A stretch of DNA of 64,000 bases from JAWBSP01 sp964632175 (lineage in GTDB: Archaea > Hadarchaeota > Hadarchaeia > Hadarchaeales > JAWBSP01), in assembly GCA_964632175.1 (NCBI GenBank), contig CAZWBJ010000002.1, positions 31,921-95,920 on the forward strand, written 5' to 3'. This document shows, one piece after another, positions 50,006-58,591 of the stretch (within the stretch, counting starts at the first letter, position 1; each line of letters begins with the position of its first letter). Made by a program: the position numbers and the translations under genes. The notes below the pieces were generated by a model that saw only the letters and a list, made by a program, of their open reading frames with translations, did no database searches and had not been told where the DNA came from.

Positions 50006-51337
50006 ATGAAGATAGCGATCATCGGTTGCGGTGCCGCTGGGCTCACCGCGGCGAGTTACGCCAGAAGGACCAACCGCGGCGCCCGGGTCACGATAATTGA
50101 AAGGGGAAGCTCACCGGCCTACTCCAGATGCGGTCTCCCCCTCCTCCTAGCCGGCGAGATTCAGGACCCCCAGTCCCTCCTCTTCGCGGACCAAGAATGG
50201 TACAGGGCCAACGGAATAGAGCTCCTCCTCAAAACGGGGGCTGTAAAGATCCTCCCCGAAGAACGGAAGGTGCTACTTTCCGGTGAGCATACGGGTGAGC
50301 TTGCCTATGACTCGCTCGTCCTATGCACCGGGGCCGATCCCATCCTCCCAAACCTTCCAGGCATTGGGCTGCGCAATGTTTTCACCCTCAGGGGTCTGGA
50401 TGATGCCCTGCAGATCCTCGAAGTCCTGAAAACGTGCCGGTCCGCGGTGGTGGTGGGGGGAGGAGCGGTAGGGCTGGAGGCGGCCGTGGCCCTCCGCTCC
50501 AGGGGACTCGAGGTGACGGTGGTGGAGATGCTCCCCCAAATCCTGCCCGGAGTTCTGGACCCCGAACCCGCCCTCGAGGTGCAGAGAAGTTTGGAGGCCC
50601 GCGGTCTAAAGTTTATCCTGAATTCGCGGCTCGAGGCCCTGGAGGGGAAGGAGAGAGTGGAGGAGGTGGTGGCCGGGGGCCATCGCCTCCCCTGCGATCT
50701 GGTGCTGCTGTGCCTAGGGGTGAGGCCAGACTTAACGCTGGCGGCCGAGGCGGGACTGGAAGTGGACCGGGAGCTCCAAGCCATAAAGGTGAACTCCAGA
50801 ATGGAAACCAGCGAGCCGGGAATCTACGCCGCCGGGGACTGCGCCTGCTCCCCCTCCTTTACGGGGGTCCACATCCTGAACCAGCTCGGAACCACCGCAG
50901 TAAGACAGGGCAAGGTTGCTGGGATAAACGCTGCCGGCGGGAGGGCGGAACTGCCACCCCTCGTGGGCACCTTCGTAACCAAGCTCTTCGACTTGGAGGT
51001 TGCCTCCGCGGGGCTGACCGAGAAGCAGGCGGGAGAGCTCGGGATCGGCTGCATCTCCGCGGCCGCCGAGTTGAGCTGCAGACCCAAATACTCCCCTGAC
51101 CGCCTTCGCCTGAGGATAAAGCTCGTCGCTTCCCAAGAAGGTCGCCTGCTGGGCGGGCAGATCGTCGGGCCGCGCGAGGCCGGACTCAGGGCGCAGATTC
51201 TCAGCCTCTCTCTGGCGCTGGGAAAAGACGTGGGCTGGCTCGCCTCCGCCGAGTTCTGCTACCACCCGCTCGTGGGGGAGGTTAACGAGCCCCTGTCGAC
51301 GGTGGCAGAAATCCTCGCTAGGAAACTAAGGCGGTAG
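50006..51337 (+). CDS. FAD-dependent pyridine nucleotide-disulfide oxidoreductase, CoA-disulfide reductase/NADH oxidase type
   Basis: 443 residues. IAIIGCGAAGLTAASYARRT binds FAD; SPAYSRCGLPLLLAGEI has the single redox Cys typical of CoA-disulfide reductases and NADH oxidases (not the CxxxxC of lipoamide dehydrogenase). AVVVGGGAVGLEAAVALRSR binds NAD(P)H; GIYAAGDCA is the second FAD motif. It is divergent from the lipoate operon and near superoxide reductase and rubrerythrin, so a redox or sulfur defence role is likely. It is not the E3 subunit of glycine cleavage on motif grounds. Confidence 0.88.
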   Translation: MKIAIIGCGAAGLTAASYARRTNRGARVTIIERGSSPAYSRCGLPLLLAGEIQDPQSLLFADQEWYRANGIELLLKTGAVKILPEERKVLLSGEHTGELAYDSLVLCTGADPILPNLPGIGLRNVFTLRGLDDALQILEVLKTCRSAVVVGGGAVGLEAAVALRSRGLEVTVVEMLPQILPGVLDPEPALEVQRSLEARGLKFILNSRLEALEGKERVEEVVAGGHRLPCDLVLLCLGVRPDLTLAAEAGLEVDRELQAIKVNSRMETSEPGIYAAGDCACSPSFTGVHILNQLGTTAVRQGKVAGINAAGGRAELPPLVGTFVTKLFDLEVASAGLTEKQAGELGIGCISAAAELSCRPKYSPDRLRLRIKLVASQEGRLLGGQIVGPREAGLRAQILSLSLALGKDVGWLASAEFCYHPLVGEVNEPLSTVAEILARKLRR

Positions 51338-51591
51338 GCCGCTGCCGCCCGCAGAGAGGCGGATCCCCAAGCATTCTTGGAGTTCCTCGAGCAGGACATA
51401 TCCTCTTCCTCCAACGACCGATCTTCTCGGGTTTTGGAGGGCATCGCGGGAGCACAAGCTCAAGCATGCGATCCTCCAGCAGCCGGGTGATTATCGTGTC
51501 GTAGTCCTCCCCCTTCCGGCCGAAACGGCGGAGAAGATCCCGCGTTTCAGGACGAACGGCGATTGTCGTCGAACGTTTTTGTTTTCCTCAT
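51318..51591 (-). pseudogene. VapB-like ribbon-helix-helix antitoxin with a frameshift after the start
   Basis: From an ATG at 51591 the frame should continue as STTIAVRPETRDLLRRFGRK, GEDYDTIITRLLEDRMLE, an antitoxin-type DNA-binding domain. One extra A in the A4 run right after ATGAGG puts this out of frame with the ATG; the raw ATG frame stops after 14 codons. The displaced frame continues to a TAG at 51318, inside the 3' end of the flavoprotein gene. No toxin gene is seen beside it. Either a decayed solitary antitoxin or one expressed by slippage on the A run. Confidence 0.6.
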
Positions 51592-51703
51592 CTTATTTTT
51601 CAACTTCATTTAAGGGCGATTGGCTCAAATGCTTGCTCTAAAGACCGAAAGGAGACCGCCCGCCAGCTCGGTGAAACCATGCCACGAGCCACAGACCCGA
51701 ACC
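51592..51703. other. Spacer between the antitoxin remnant and superoxide reductase gene
   Basis: About 110 bases with no feature beyond AT-rich sequence (CTTATTTTTCAAC) that could be the promoter of the antitoxin on the minus strand. Confidence 0.3.
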
Positions 51704-52078
51704 CTATGCCTTCCACAACCCGTGGAGGTTGCAGTACTCTCTTGCCTCCAACTTTTCTGCCCTGATCTCAAATTCTGCCTCCGGCTTGTCGCCCGGTCGC
51801 AAGTCCTTTCTGTAAACCACGCCGTCGGCAATGATCTCTATCCACTGGATGTAGTGCTTCTCCTCCATGGGGTGGGGGACCGTGCCAACCTTCACCCTCA
51901 CACCCCTCTCCATCTTTTCGATCACCGGCACATGCTTCTCCTTCCCCACGTCCTCCGTCTTCTCCGCCAGCAGCTCCATCGGCTTCCCGCAGCAGACCAG
52001 CTGCCCCGCCCCCGCCTGCAGAACCTCGACTATGTTGCCGCAGACGTTGCACCGGTAAATGCCCCGCACTACTGCCAT
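51704..52078 (-). CDS. dfx: Desulfoferrodoxin (superoxide reductase, two-iron-centre type)
   Basis: 124 residues from the ATG at 52078, which shares a base with the rubrerythrin stop. Centre I (desulforedoxin) ligands are Cys10, Cys13, Cys29 and Cys30. The catalytic centre II has His49 (GKEKHVPVIE), His69 (TVPHPM), His75, Cys116 and His119 (REYCNLHGLW). It reduces superoxide to hydrogen peroxide without making oxygen. Co-transcribed with rubrerythrin, which removes the peroxide. Confidence 0.97.
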   Translation of the reverse strand: MAVVRGIYRCNVCGNIVEVLQAGAGQLVCCGKPMELLAEKTEDVGKEKHVPVIEKMERGVRVKVGTVPHPMEEKHYIQWIEIIADGVVYRKDLRPGDKPEAEFEIRAEKLEAREYCNLHGLWKA

Positions 52079-52662
52079 CAGTATTCCTCGCACTTCAGCT
52101 GGTAGAAGCTCCTCGGGTGACCGCAGGACGGGCACTTCTCCGGAGGCTCCGTGCCGTAGTGAACATATCCGCACTCGCGGCAGACCCACCAGACCTTCTC
52201 CTTCTTTTTGAAGACGGTTCCGGCCTCCACCTCTTTCAGTAGCTTGGAGAATCTTTCCTCGTGATGCTTCTCGGCCGCGGCGATGGCCCTCAGCTGGGAG
52301 GCTATTTCCGGAAGACCCTCCTTCTCGGCGACCTCGGCAAACTCGGGATACATCTTCGTGTGCTCGTGGTTCTCGCCCGCAATTGCCGCCCTCAAGTTCT
52401 CGGCCGTGCTACCGAGCGTGGTGGGAACCCCCGCCTCCACCTTTATCTCGCCCAGCTTTCCCCCCGCCTTCGCCTTCAGCTCGTTGATGCGCTTGAACAG
52501 TTGGCTCGCGTGTTCCCTCTCGTTTTCCGCCGTGATGAGGAAGATTTCGGCTATCTGCTCGAACCCCTCCTTCCTGGCGACCTTGGAGTAAAAAGTGTAC
52601 CTGTTCCTCGCTTGGCTCTCGCCCACGAAGGCTTTCGCGAGGTTCTCCAGCGTGCGCTTCAT
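52078..52662 (-). CDS. rbr: Rubrerythrin
   Basis: 194 residues. Ferritin-like diiron domain (about 1-145): KAFVGESQARNRYTFYSKVA, ITAENEREHASQLFKRINEL, AGENHEHTKMYPEFAEVAEK and AAAEKHHEERFSKLLKEV provide Glu/His ligands. C-terminal rubredoxin domain: WWVCRECGYVHYGTEPPEKC and PSCGHPR. Reduces hydrogen peroxide in anaerobes. Operon with dfx. Confidence 0.97.
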   Translation of the reverse strand: MKRTLENLAKAFVGESQARNRYTFYSKVARKEGFEQIAEIFLITAENEREHASQLFKRINELKAKAGGKLGEIKVEAGVPTTLGSTAENLRAAIAGENHEHTKMYPEFAEVAEKEGLPEIASQLRAIAAAEKHHEERFSKLLKEVEAGTVFKKKEKVWWVCRECGYVHYGTEPPEKCPSCGHPRSFYQLKCEEY

Positions 52663-52694
52663 CTCAACCAGCGTTCCTTCTTATAAAGCCCTGC

Positions 52695-53266
52695 TCAACG
52701 ACTTTTCCGGCACTCTCTTATCGCCCTGAGTTCCGAGAGCATACCGTCTCCCCCGAAAAGAGGTCTCGATCTCACCCTCTGGAGAATCTGCTCTCTAATC
52801 TCCTCCGCACTGGGGATGAACGTGATGGAAGACTCGGCCCTCCTTGTCTGGGACCCACCCGCTCCCCCGAGTACCAGTATAACAGCCGTTGTAAACATCC
52901 ACCGTGGCAAGCCAAATGCCTGGAAATCGGACCTGAATGATGTCCACCGACGTGACCCTTGAGTAGGGAACGGTGTGCTTCATCTTCCACCACACACCTC
53001 TCCTGACCCTAACCTCTTCGTCGGCGAGCTCGTACCGGATGGAAAGTACCTCGGCACCCAGAGAAGAATGAACCCTAGAACGAAGAACGTGGGAAGCAAC
53101 AGCGCGCATACTGGCACCCAGACATAGTTCGACGCGTGAGGTAAACTACCCAGATCACCAGCGACTCGACCGCAAGAAGAGGGACAAAAACAAGCGTGGC
53201 GTAGATGTGGTAAACCTTCTTCATGCGTGGGTCCGGTGTAAATTCCTTCCCCTCCAGCCGAAACAT
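52695..53266 (-). pseudogene. Bacterial PH-domain (DUF304-type) membrane protein broken by several frameshifts
   Basis: A single ancestral protein can be followed through at least four frame segments on the minus strand. These are MFRLEGKEFTPDPRMKKVYH to VVYLTRRT; then ASNYVWVPVCALLLPTFFVL to LLWVP; then AEVLSIRYELADEEVRVRRG to PGIWLATVDVY; and finally GGSQTRRAESSITFIPSAEE to the stop at 52695. Two membrane segments are followed by a PH-like domain with VPYSRVTSVDIIQVRFPGIW typical of this family. About 190 residues when joined. No single frame is longer than about 100 residues, so it cannot make a normal product unless the bases are assembly errors. Confidence 0.75.
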
Positions 53267-53272
53267 AAAACC

Positions 53273-54382
53273 CTAGATCACCCTGCAAACCCTAAACTCT
53301 CGGTAACCCGTTATCACCTTCAGGTAGCCGCGGAACTCCTCATCCAGCTCCGGGTCCCCCGTGTCCACCCTCAGCTGGGTGTCGGAGAGCTTCTGGGGTG
53401 TGGCGAGCACCCAGACGTTCCCCTTCCCCACTCTCCTTATCACCTCAGGGCTGATCTGCTGGCTCCCGCGCCCGAGGATGAACCCCTGACCGCCCAGAGG
53501 GGAGACGAGGATAACGCACTTTCCTGCTTCGGCCTCGCGGAGGAGCTGGGCCTCGTTCGCATCCGCCAGCACCATTCGCCCATCCCTAAAAACGTCCACA
53601 CCTCGCAGGGTCTTCTTCACCCCAAGCGCCCTCGCAACCGCCTCCAGCGTGCTCCCAGGCCCAAGTATATACGTGACTCCCGGTTCCACGAGCTCCGCCA
53701 CATACTTAGCTATGGCCTCCTGCTGATCCTGCTCTTCCTCGCCGCTCGCCTGCTTGGCCCCCGGCACTAGGACCGGCTCGTATGGGATGAGGAGGTGGCC
53801 GTATAGTCTAGCGTACAGCCTCCCCGAGCGGTACGCTTCCTCATCCACGTCCATGACCTCGGCGCGCCTGAGGGGGACCTCTCCCCTGAGGAACTTGATC
53901 ACAAGTTCGGCCGCGGCCCTAGGCGTGGAGGCGAAAACGGCGGAGTAGTTCTTGACCCCGGCCGGGATCCCGAGCACCGGGACCCTTTCCTCCACCGCTG
54001 CCTGCACATCCCTAGCCGTTCCGTCTCCCCCCACGAACAGGAGAAGCTCCACGCCATCCTCCACCAGCTCAGCGGCCGCCCGCCTCGTGTCCTCGGCCGT
54101 GGTCCTTTCCGAAATCCTGCCCACCACCTCCGGCACCAGCCCAGCCTCCCCAGCCTCTTTCTCTCCCATCGAGCCCGGATAGGTAAGCAGACGAAACCCG
54201 GCTCCCAAACGGGCCAGCTCGCGAAGGAATTCCACGGCCCTTGCCGGGGCCACGGGCCGCGCGCCGAGCTCCAAGGCCTTCGCCAGTATCTCCTCCCCAT
54301 CCGTCCCCTTCAGCCCCACTCTTCCCCCCATGCCCGCAATAGGGTTAACTATCAGTCCAAGCCGCGACGGGTTCCCTTTCAT
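53273..54382 (-). CDS. ATP-NAD kinase family protein (COG3199 type)
   Basis: 369 residues. LGLIVNPIAGMGGRVGLKGT begins the diacylglycerol/NAD kinase-like fold, LLFVGGDGTARDVQAAVEER is the GGDGT catalytic motif, and GPGSTLEAVARALGVKKTLR and VSPLGGQGFILGRGSQQIS are conserved in this archaeal/bacterial group. It is predicted to phosphorylate NAD or another polyol-like substrate; exact substrate unproven. About 350 bases separate it from gcvT. Confidence 0.85.
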   Translation of the reverse strand: MKGNPSRLGLIVNPIAGMGGRVGLKGTDGEEILAKALELGARPVAPARAVEFLRELARLGAGFRLLTYPGSMGEKEAGEAGLVPEVVGRISERTTAEDTRRAAAELVEDGVELLLFVGGDGTARDVQAAVEERVPVLGIPAGVKNYSAVFASTPRAAAELVIKFLRGEVPLRRAEVMDVDEEAYRSGRLYARLYGHLLIPYEPVLVPGAKQASGEEEQDQQEAIAKYVAELVEPGVTYILGPGSTLEAVARALGVKKTLRGVDVFRDGRMVLADANEAQLLREAEAGKCVILVSPLGGQGFILGRGSQQISPEVIRRVGKGNVWVLATPQKLSDTQLRVDTGDPELDEEFRGYLKVITGYREFRVCRVI

Positions 54383-54735
54383 CTAAAAACACTGTGGCGC
54401 GCACTTGTGCTTAACCGTGCGAAGGCGAGGGGGGTAGAAATCCAGTAAAGCCTCGAGAGCACGGGCATCCCGCTGGGCAGCGGTGAGACCCAGCGCCTCA
54501 CCTTCACCTTCTGGGAAAACCTACAAACCAGTGGGAAAATGGAAATCGATCAGGGGAGTGATGGCAGCTGGGATGAAAATGTAAACCTCACCCCGAGAGG
54601 AGGACAACCATCTGGAGGGGAAGGATCATCCGAAAGGAAAAGCCACCCGAGGGGATGGGACTGGGCTCATCGCCGGCGTTGTCTTTACTCGCAGGAGCCA
54701 TTTTCCTCAAAAAATAGGCCGGGTGCTCACGGAAC
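54383..54735. other. Gene-free stretch between gcvT and the ATP-NAD kinase gene, perhaps decayed coding sequence
   Basis: About 350 bases without a credible gene. Minus-strand fragments in different frames look weakly protein-like (GEVYIFIPAAITPLIDF, and WVSPLPSGMPVLSRLYW), which might be remnants of a secreted or pilin-like protein. I cannot connect them with confidence. No tRNA, repeat or clear riboswitch fold was recognised. Confidence 0.3.
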
Positions 54736-55788
54736 CTAAACCCTCCTCGCGAGCCCGTACTTGGCGGGGTCGTAAAAGGGCGGCTTCACCACCCTCGCCT
54801 CCGCCTCCCTCCCCCTGACAGACATCCGCAGTAGGGTTCCGGGCGCAGAGTCCTCGGGCGAGACGTATCCCATCCCGATGCCCTTCCTGATGATGGGGGA
54901 GAAGGTGCCGCTCGTCACCGCCCCTGTCCCCTTCCCGGCCAGCTCGTACCCATGCCTAGGGATGGCCTCGGAAACGAAACAGACCCTCACCCTCTTAACC
55001 CCTTCCTCCCGCTGCCTCACCAGCCTCTCCTTCCCCACGAAATCCTTCCCGAAGTCCACCGTCCAGTCCAGCCCGGCCTCCAGCGGGGTGGTCCGCTCGT
55101 CCATGTCCATCCCGTAGAGACAGTAACCGGCCTCAAGCCTGAGGGTGTCCCTCGCCCCAAGCCCGCAGGGTTTGAGCCCGAACTCTCGCCCGGCCTCGAG
55201 CAGTTTCAGCCAGACCTCCGCCGCCTCCTCCACCGGGCCCACCAGCTCGAAACCGTCCTCCCCCGTGTAGCCCGTTCTTGAGACCAACACCTTCCTCCCA
55301 TCCACCTCCGCCTCCAGCAGGGTGAACCTCCTCGCGGGGAGGCGGCAGAGCTTCCTGAGCGTCCCCTCCGCCAGCGGGCCCTGCAGGGCGAACATGAAGG
55401 TGCGGAAGGTCAGGTCCTCCACCTCCAGCCCGTGAGTTTCCATCCAAGCGATGTCCCTCTCCCTGGTGGCCGCGTTCACCACCACGAAGAAATCCTCCCC
55501 CAGCCTGGAGACCACCAGATCGTCCAGGATTCCCCCCTCCTCGTTGCACATGCAGGAGTAACGGGCGCACCCTTCCGGCAGGCTGGAGATGTCCTTGGTG
55601 AGAAGGCGGTTCAGGTTCCCCCTCACCCTCAGCCTTCCCATGTGCGAGACGTCAAAGAGCCCCACCCTTTCCCTCACGCTCAGGTGCTCCTCCACTATCC
55701 CCGTGTACTGGAGGGGCATCTCCCAGCCCGCGAACTCGAACATGCGTGCCCTCTGGGTGTGCCAGTCGTGGAGGGGGAGCCTCAGCAT
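54736..55788 (-). CDS. gcvT: Aminomethyltransferase (glycine cleavage T protein)
   Basis: 350 residues. WEMPLQYTGIVEEHLSVRER and VGLFDVSHMGRLRVRG are the N-terminal signature; VLVSRTGYTGEDGFELVGP and LGARDTLRLEAGYCLYGMDM bind the aminomethyl-lipoyl and folate/pterin cofactor. Releases ammonia from the aminomethyl group. Last gene of the gcv operon. Confidence 0.97.
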   Translation of the reverse strand: MLRLPLHDWHTQRARMFEFAGWEMPLQYTGIVEEHLSVRERVGLFDVSHMGRLRVRGNLNRLLTKDISSLPEGCARYSCMCNEEGGILDDLVVSRLGEDFFVVVNAATRERDIAWMETHGLEVEDLTFRTFMFALQGPLAEGTLRKLCRLPARRFTLLEAEVDGRKVLVSRTGYTGEDGFELVGPVEEAAEVWLKLLEAGREFGLKPCGLGARDTLRLEAGYCLYGMDMDERTTPLEAGLDWTVDFGKDFVGKERLVRQREEGVKRVRVCFVSEAIPRHGYELAGKGTGAVTSGTFSPIIRKGIGMGYVSPEDSAPGTLLRMSVRGREAEARVVKPPFYDPAKYGLARRV

Positions 55789-57257
55789 CGCCCCAGCATT
55801 CTCCAGCTCAGCACGGGGTTCTTGGAGGCCCCCACCTCGTCCACCCTCCCGACCGAGGCGCAGTGGGGGGCGGATCTCAGGCGATCGGGGTGAGTCCTAG
55901 CCTCCCCCACCAGTGCCCTCAAGGCCTCGACGAACCTGTCCAGCTCCTCCCTCGGCTCGCTCTCCGTTGGCTCTACCATCAGGGCCTCGGGGACGATGGG
56001 CGGGAAGTAGACGGTCGGGGGATGGAAGCCGAAGTCCATGAGCCCCTTCGCCAGCTCCCTCGCTCCAAGGCCGGTCTCCCTCCTTAGGGGCTCCGCGCTT
56101 AGAACGAACTCGTGCTTGCACGGAAGGCCGTACCTGAGTTCCAGGCCGGGTAGCTCGGAGAGCCTGCGGGCGAGATAGTTGGCGTTCAGGACGGCCGCCT
56201 CGCTCGCCTCCCTCAGCCCCTCCCCGCCCAGGAGGAGGATGTAAGCCAGCGCCTTCATCAGGACGGGCAGGCTCCCCGGGGACTGGCGGACCCTACCTAT
56301 GGATTTTGGGCGGTTGTAATCCAGATAGTAGAGTCGCCTCCCCTCGTCGTACTCCACCGTTGGAACCGGCAGAAATTCCTCCAGGCCCTTCCTCACCCCC
56401 ACCGGTCCCGCGCCCGGTCCGCCTCCCCCGTGAGGGGCGGAAAAAGTCTTGTGGAGGTTGAAATGAACCAGATCGAAACCCATGTCGCCGGGCCTCGCCC
56501 TCCCCATGATCCCGTTGAGGTTGGCACCGTCATAGAACATGAGGCCGCCCACCCCATGAACCACCTCCACGATCTCCAGAATCCTGTCCTCGAAAAGCCC
56601 CAGGGTGTTGGGGTTGGTGAGCATCATGGCGGCGGTTCGCTCCGAGACGGCGGCCCTGAGAGCCCCAAGATCCACCCTTCCGCGCACATCCGACGGAACC
56701 GTCACCACCTCGAACCCGGCCATCGCTGCACTGGCTGGGTTGGTTCCGTGGGCAGAGTCGGGGACTATCACCTGCGTCCTCCGCTCGCCCCTAGACTCGT
56801 GGTAGGCACGGACCATCAGCATGGACACGAACTCCCCATGAGCCCCCGCCGCCGGAACGAGCGAGACCCTGTACACCCCTCCTATCTCGGCCAGGAGGCG
56901 CTCGAGCAGGTACATGAGCTCCAGCACGCCCTGAACCGTCTCGCAGGGCTGGTCGGGGTGGAGGTTGAGGATCTCCTCCTTGTTCGCCACCTCCTCGCAG
57001 ACCGGCGGGTTGTACTTCATGGTGCAGGAGCCCAGCGGGTAGAAACCCGAATCCCTCCCGAAGCTCATCTCGGCCAGCCTGGTGAAGTGCCTGACCACCT
57101 CGGGCTCGGAGAGCTGGGGAAGGTTGAGCTCCCTCCTCCTCAGGACCTCCGGGATCTCCGGCGGCTCGGCGGCCTCGGGCAGGCACGGACCCCCCGCCCC
57201 CTCCCTCCCGAGCTCGAAGATGAGGGGCTCCTCCCAGCTGGCCTGCCTATACCTCAT
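55782..57257 (-). CDS. gcvPB: Glycine dehydrogenase (decarboxylating) subunit 2
   Basis: 491 residues from the ATG at 57257 that overlaps the gcvPA stop (ATGA). FYPLGSCTMKYNPPVCEEVA and the PLP-Lys region DLVHFNLHKTFSAPHGGGGP identify the C-terminal half of P protein. The heterodimer with gcvPA decarboxylates glycine and loads the aminomethyl group on lipoyl-GcvH. Overlaps gcvT by seven bases. Confidence 0.96.
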   Translation of the reverse strand: MRYRQASWEEPLIFELGREGAGGPCLPEAAEPPEIPEVLRRRELNLPQLSEPEVVRHFTRLAEMSFGRDSGFYPLGSCTMKYNPPVCEEVANKEEILNLHPDQPCETVQGVLELMYLLERLLAEIGGVYRVSLVPAAGAHGEFVSMLMVRAYHESRGERRTQVIVPDSAHGTNPASAAMAGFEVVTVPSDVRGRVDLGALRAAVSERTAAMMLTNPNTLGLFEDRILEIVEVVHGVGGLMFYDGANLNGIMGRARPGDMGFDLVHFNLHKTFSAPHGGGGPGAGPVGVRKGLEEFLPVPTVEYDEGRRLYYLDYNRPKSIGRVRQSPGSLPVLMKALAYILLLGGEGLREASEAAVLNANYLARRLSELPGLELRYGLPCKHEFVLSAEPLRRETGLGARELAKGLMDFGFHPPTVYFPPIVPEALMVEPTESEPREELDRFVEALRALVGEARTHPDRLRSAPHCASVGRVDEVGASKNPVLSWRMLGRC

Positions 57258-58591
57258 CGCACGCATTCCCCCAGCGCCCCCAGCAGCCTGTCCAGATCCT
57301 CCTTGGAGTGGGCCTCGGTGGTGCAGAAGAGGAGGGACTCGCCAAGCCGTGGGAAATCCCCCTTGAGCGGCCTTCCACCCACGATCCCGAATTCGAGCAG
57401 CCTCCGGTTGAGCTCCCCCGCTGGAAGGGGACAACTCACGGCGAATTCGTTGAAGTGGGGGGCATCGAAGAGGACCTTCAGCCCCAGCGACTCCATCCCC
57501 CGCATGAGGTACCTGGCGTTGGAGGCGCAGAGCTCCGCCACCCTCCTGAGCCCCCGTGATCCCAGCGTGGAGAGGTAGATGGCCGCGGCGATGGCGCAGA
57601 GGGTCTCGTTGGTGCAGATGTTGGAGGTGGCCCTCTCCCTCCTTATGTGCTGCTCCCTGGTCTGGAGAACCATGCAGAAGGCCCTCCTCCCCTCCGCGTC
57701 CCTGGTCATCCCGATGAGCCTCCCCGGCATCTGCCTCACGAGCTCCTTCCTGCAGGCGAAGATCCCGAGCGAGAGGCCACCGAAGGCCATGGGGAGGCCT
57801 AGCGGCTGTCCCTCCCCCACCACCAGATCCGCCCCGTAGTCCCCGGGCGGGCGGAGGAGGCCCAGGCTTATGGGGTTCACCCCGACGACGAGGAGCGCGC
57901 CGGTGCGGTGGACAAGGGAAGAGATCTCCTCCACCTGAGTCTCGAGGAAACCGAGAAAGGATGGGTTCTCAAGGTAAACCCCCGCCGCCCCCTCCAGCTC
58001 CGCTTCCAGCGCGCCGAGGTCGAGCTGCCCGGTTCTGGGATGCTGTGCAATCCTCACCACCTCCATCCCCGGCCCGCGCGCGTAGTTCAGGAGAGTGGAG
58101 TAGCGCTCGGGGCCCATGAACTCCGGAACGAGGAACTTGCGCGCCCTAGTGAGGCGGAAGCACATCAGCGCCGCCTCCCCCACCGCCGTCGCCCAGTCGT
58201 ACATGGAGGCGTTGACGACCTCCAGCCCCACCAGCTCCGCCACCAAGCTCTGGTACTCGAAAAGGGCCTGAAGGACACCCTGATTCAGCTCGGGCTGGTA
58301 GGGGGTGTAGGAGGTCCTGAAACCGGGAAGTCCCGTGAGGTGGCGGATGTGGGGAGGGGAGTGATGGGGCCAGACTCCTCCGCCCATGAAGCAGAGGACA
58401 GGCCTGTTCTTGGAGAGCACCTCCCCGAAGAACCTGAGGAGTTCCGGCTCCGATTTCGGTGGGAAGGAGAGGCCGGCAAATCTGCACTCCGGGGGAATGT
58501 CGGAGAAAAGCTTCTCCACATCCTCGAGCCCCAGCTCTTTCAGCATCTCGGCTCTGACCGAGGGGGGATTCGGGACGTAGGGGTTTGTCAT
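57254..58591 (-). CDS. gcvPA: Glycine dehydrogenase (decarboxylating) subunit 1
   Basis: 445 residues from the ATG at 58591, overlapping the gcvH stop. YVPNPPSVRAEMLKELGLED, YTPYQPELNQGVLQALFEYQ, NASMYDWATAVGEAALM and CTNETLCAIAAAIYLSTLG are N-terminal-half P protein motifs. A longer frame upstream is read-through of gcvH. Partner of gcvPB. Confidence 0.96.
   Translation of the reverse strand: MTNPYVPNPPSVRAEMLKELGLEDVEKLFSDIPPECRFAGLSFPPKSEPELLRFFGEVLSKNRPVLCFMGGGVWPHHSPPHIRHLTGLPGFRTSYTPYQPELNQGVLQALFEYQSLVAELVGLEVVNASMYDWATAVGEAALMCFRLTRARKFLVPEFMGPERYSTLLNYARGPGMEVVRIAQHPRTGQLDLGALEAELEGAAGVYLENPSFLGFLETQVEEISSLVHRTGALLVVGVNPISLGLLRPPGDYGADLVVGEGQPLGLPMAFGGLSLGIFACRKELVRQMPGRLIGMTRDAEGRRAFCMVLQTREQHIRRERATSNICTNETLCAIAAAIYLSTLGSRGLRRVAELCASNARYLMRGMESLGLKVLFDAPHFNEFAVSCPLPAGELNRRLLEFGIVGGRPLKGDFPRLGESLLFCTTEAHSKEDLDRLLGALGECVR

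Noticed and set aside
50006..51337. Flavoprotein as dihydrolipoamide dehydrogenase (glycine cleavage L protein)
   Set aside because: The redox motif is a single Cys (YSRCGLP) rather than the CxxxxC disulfide of lipoamide dehydrogenases.
56430..57578. 382-codon open frame on the plus strand
   Set aside because: It is antisense to gcvPB and gcvPA, both certain genes; the composition (His/Arg/Gly/Pro-rich) is that of a GC-rich shadow frame.
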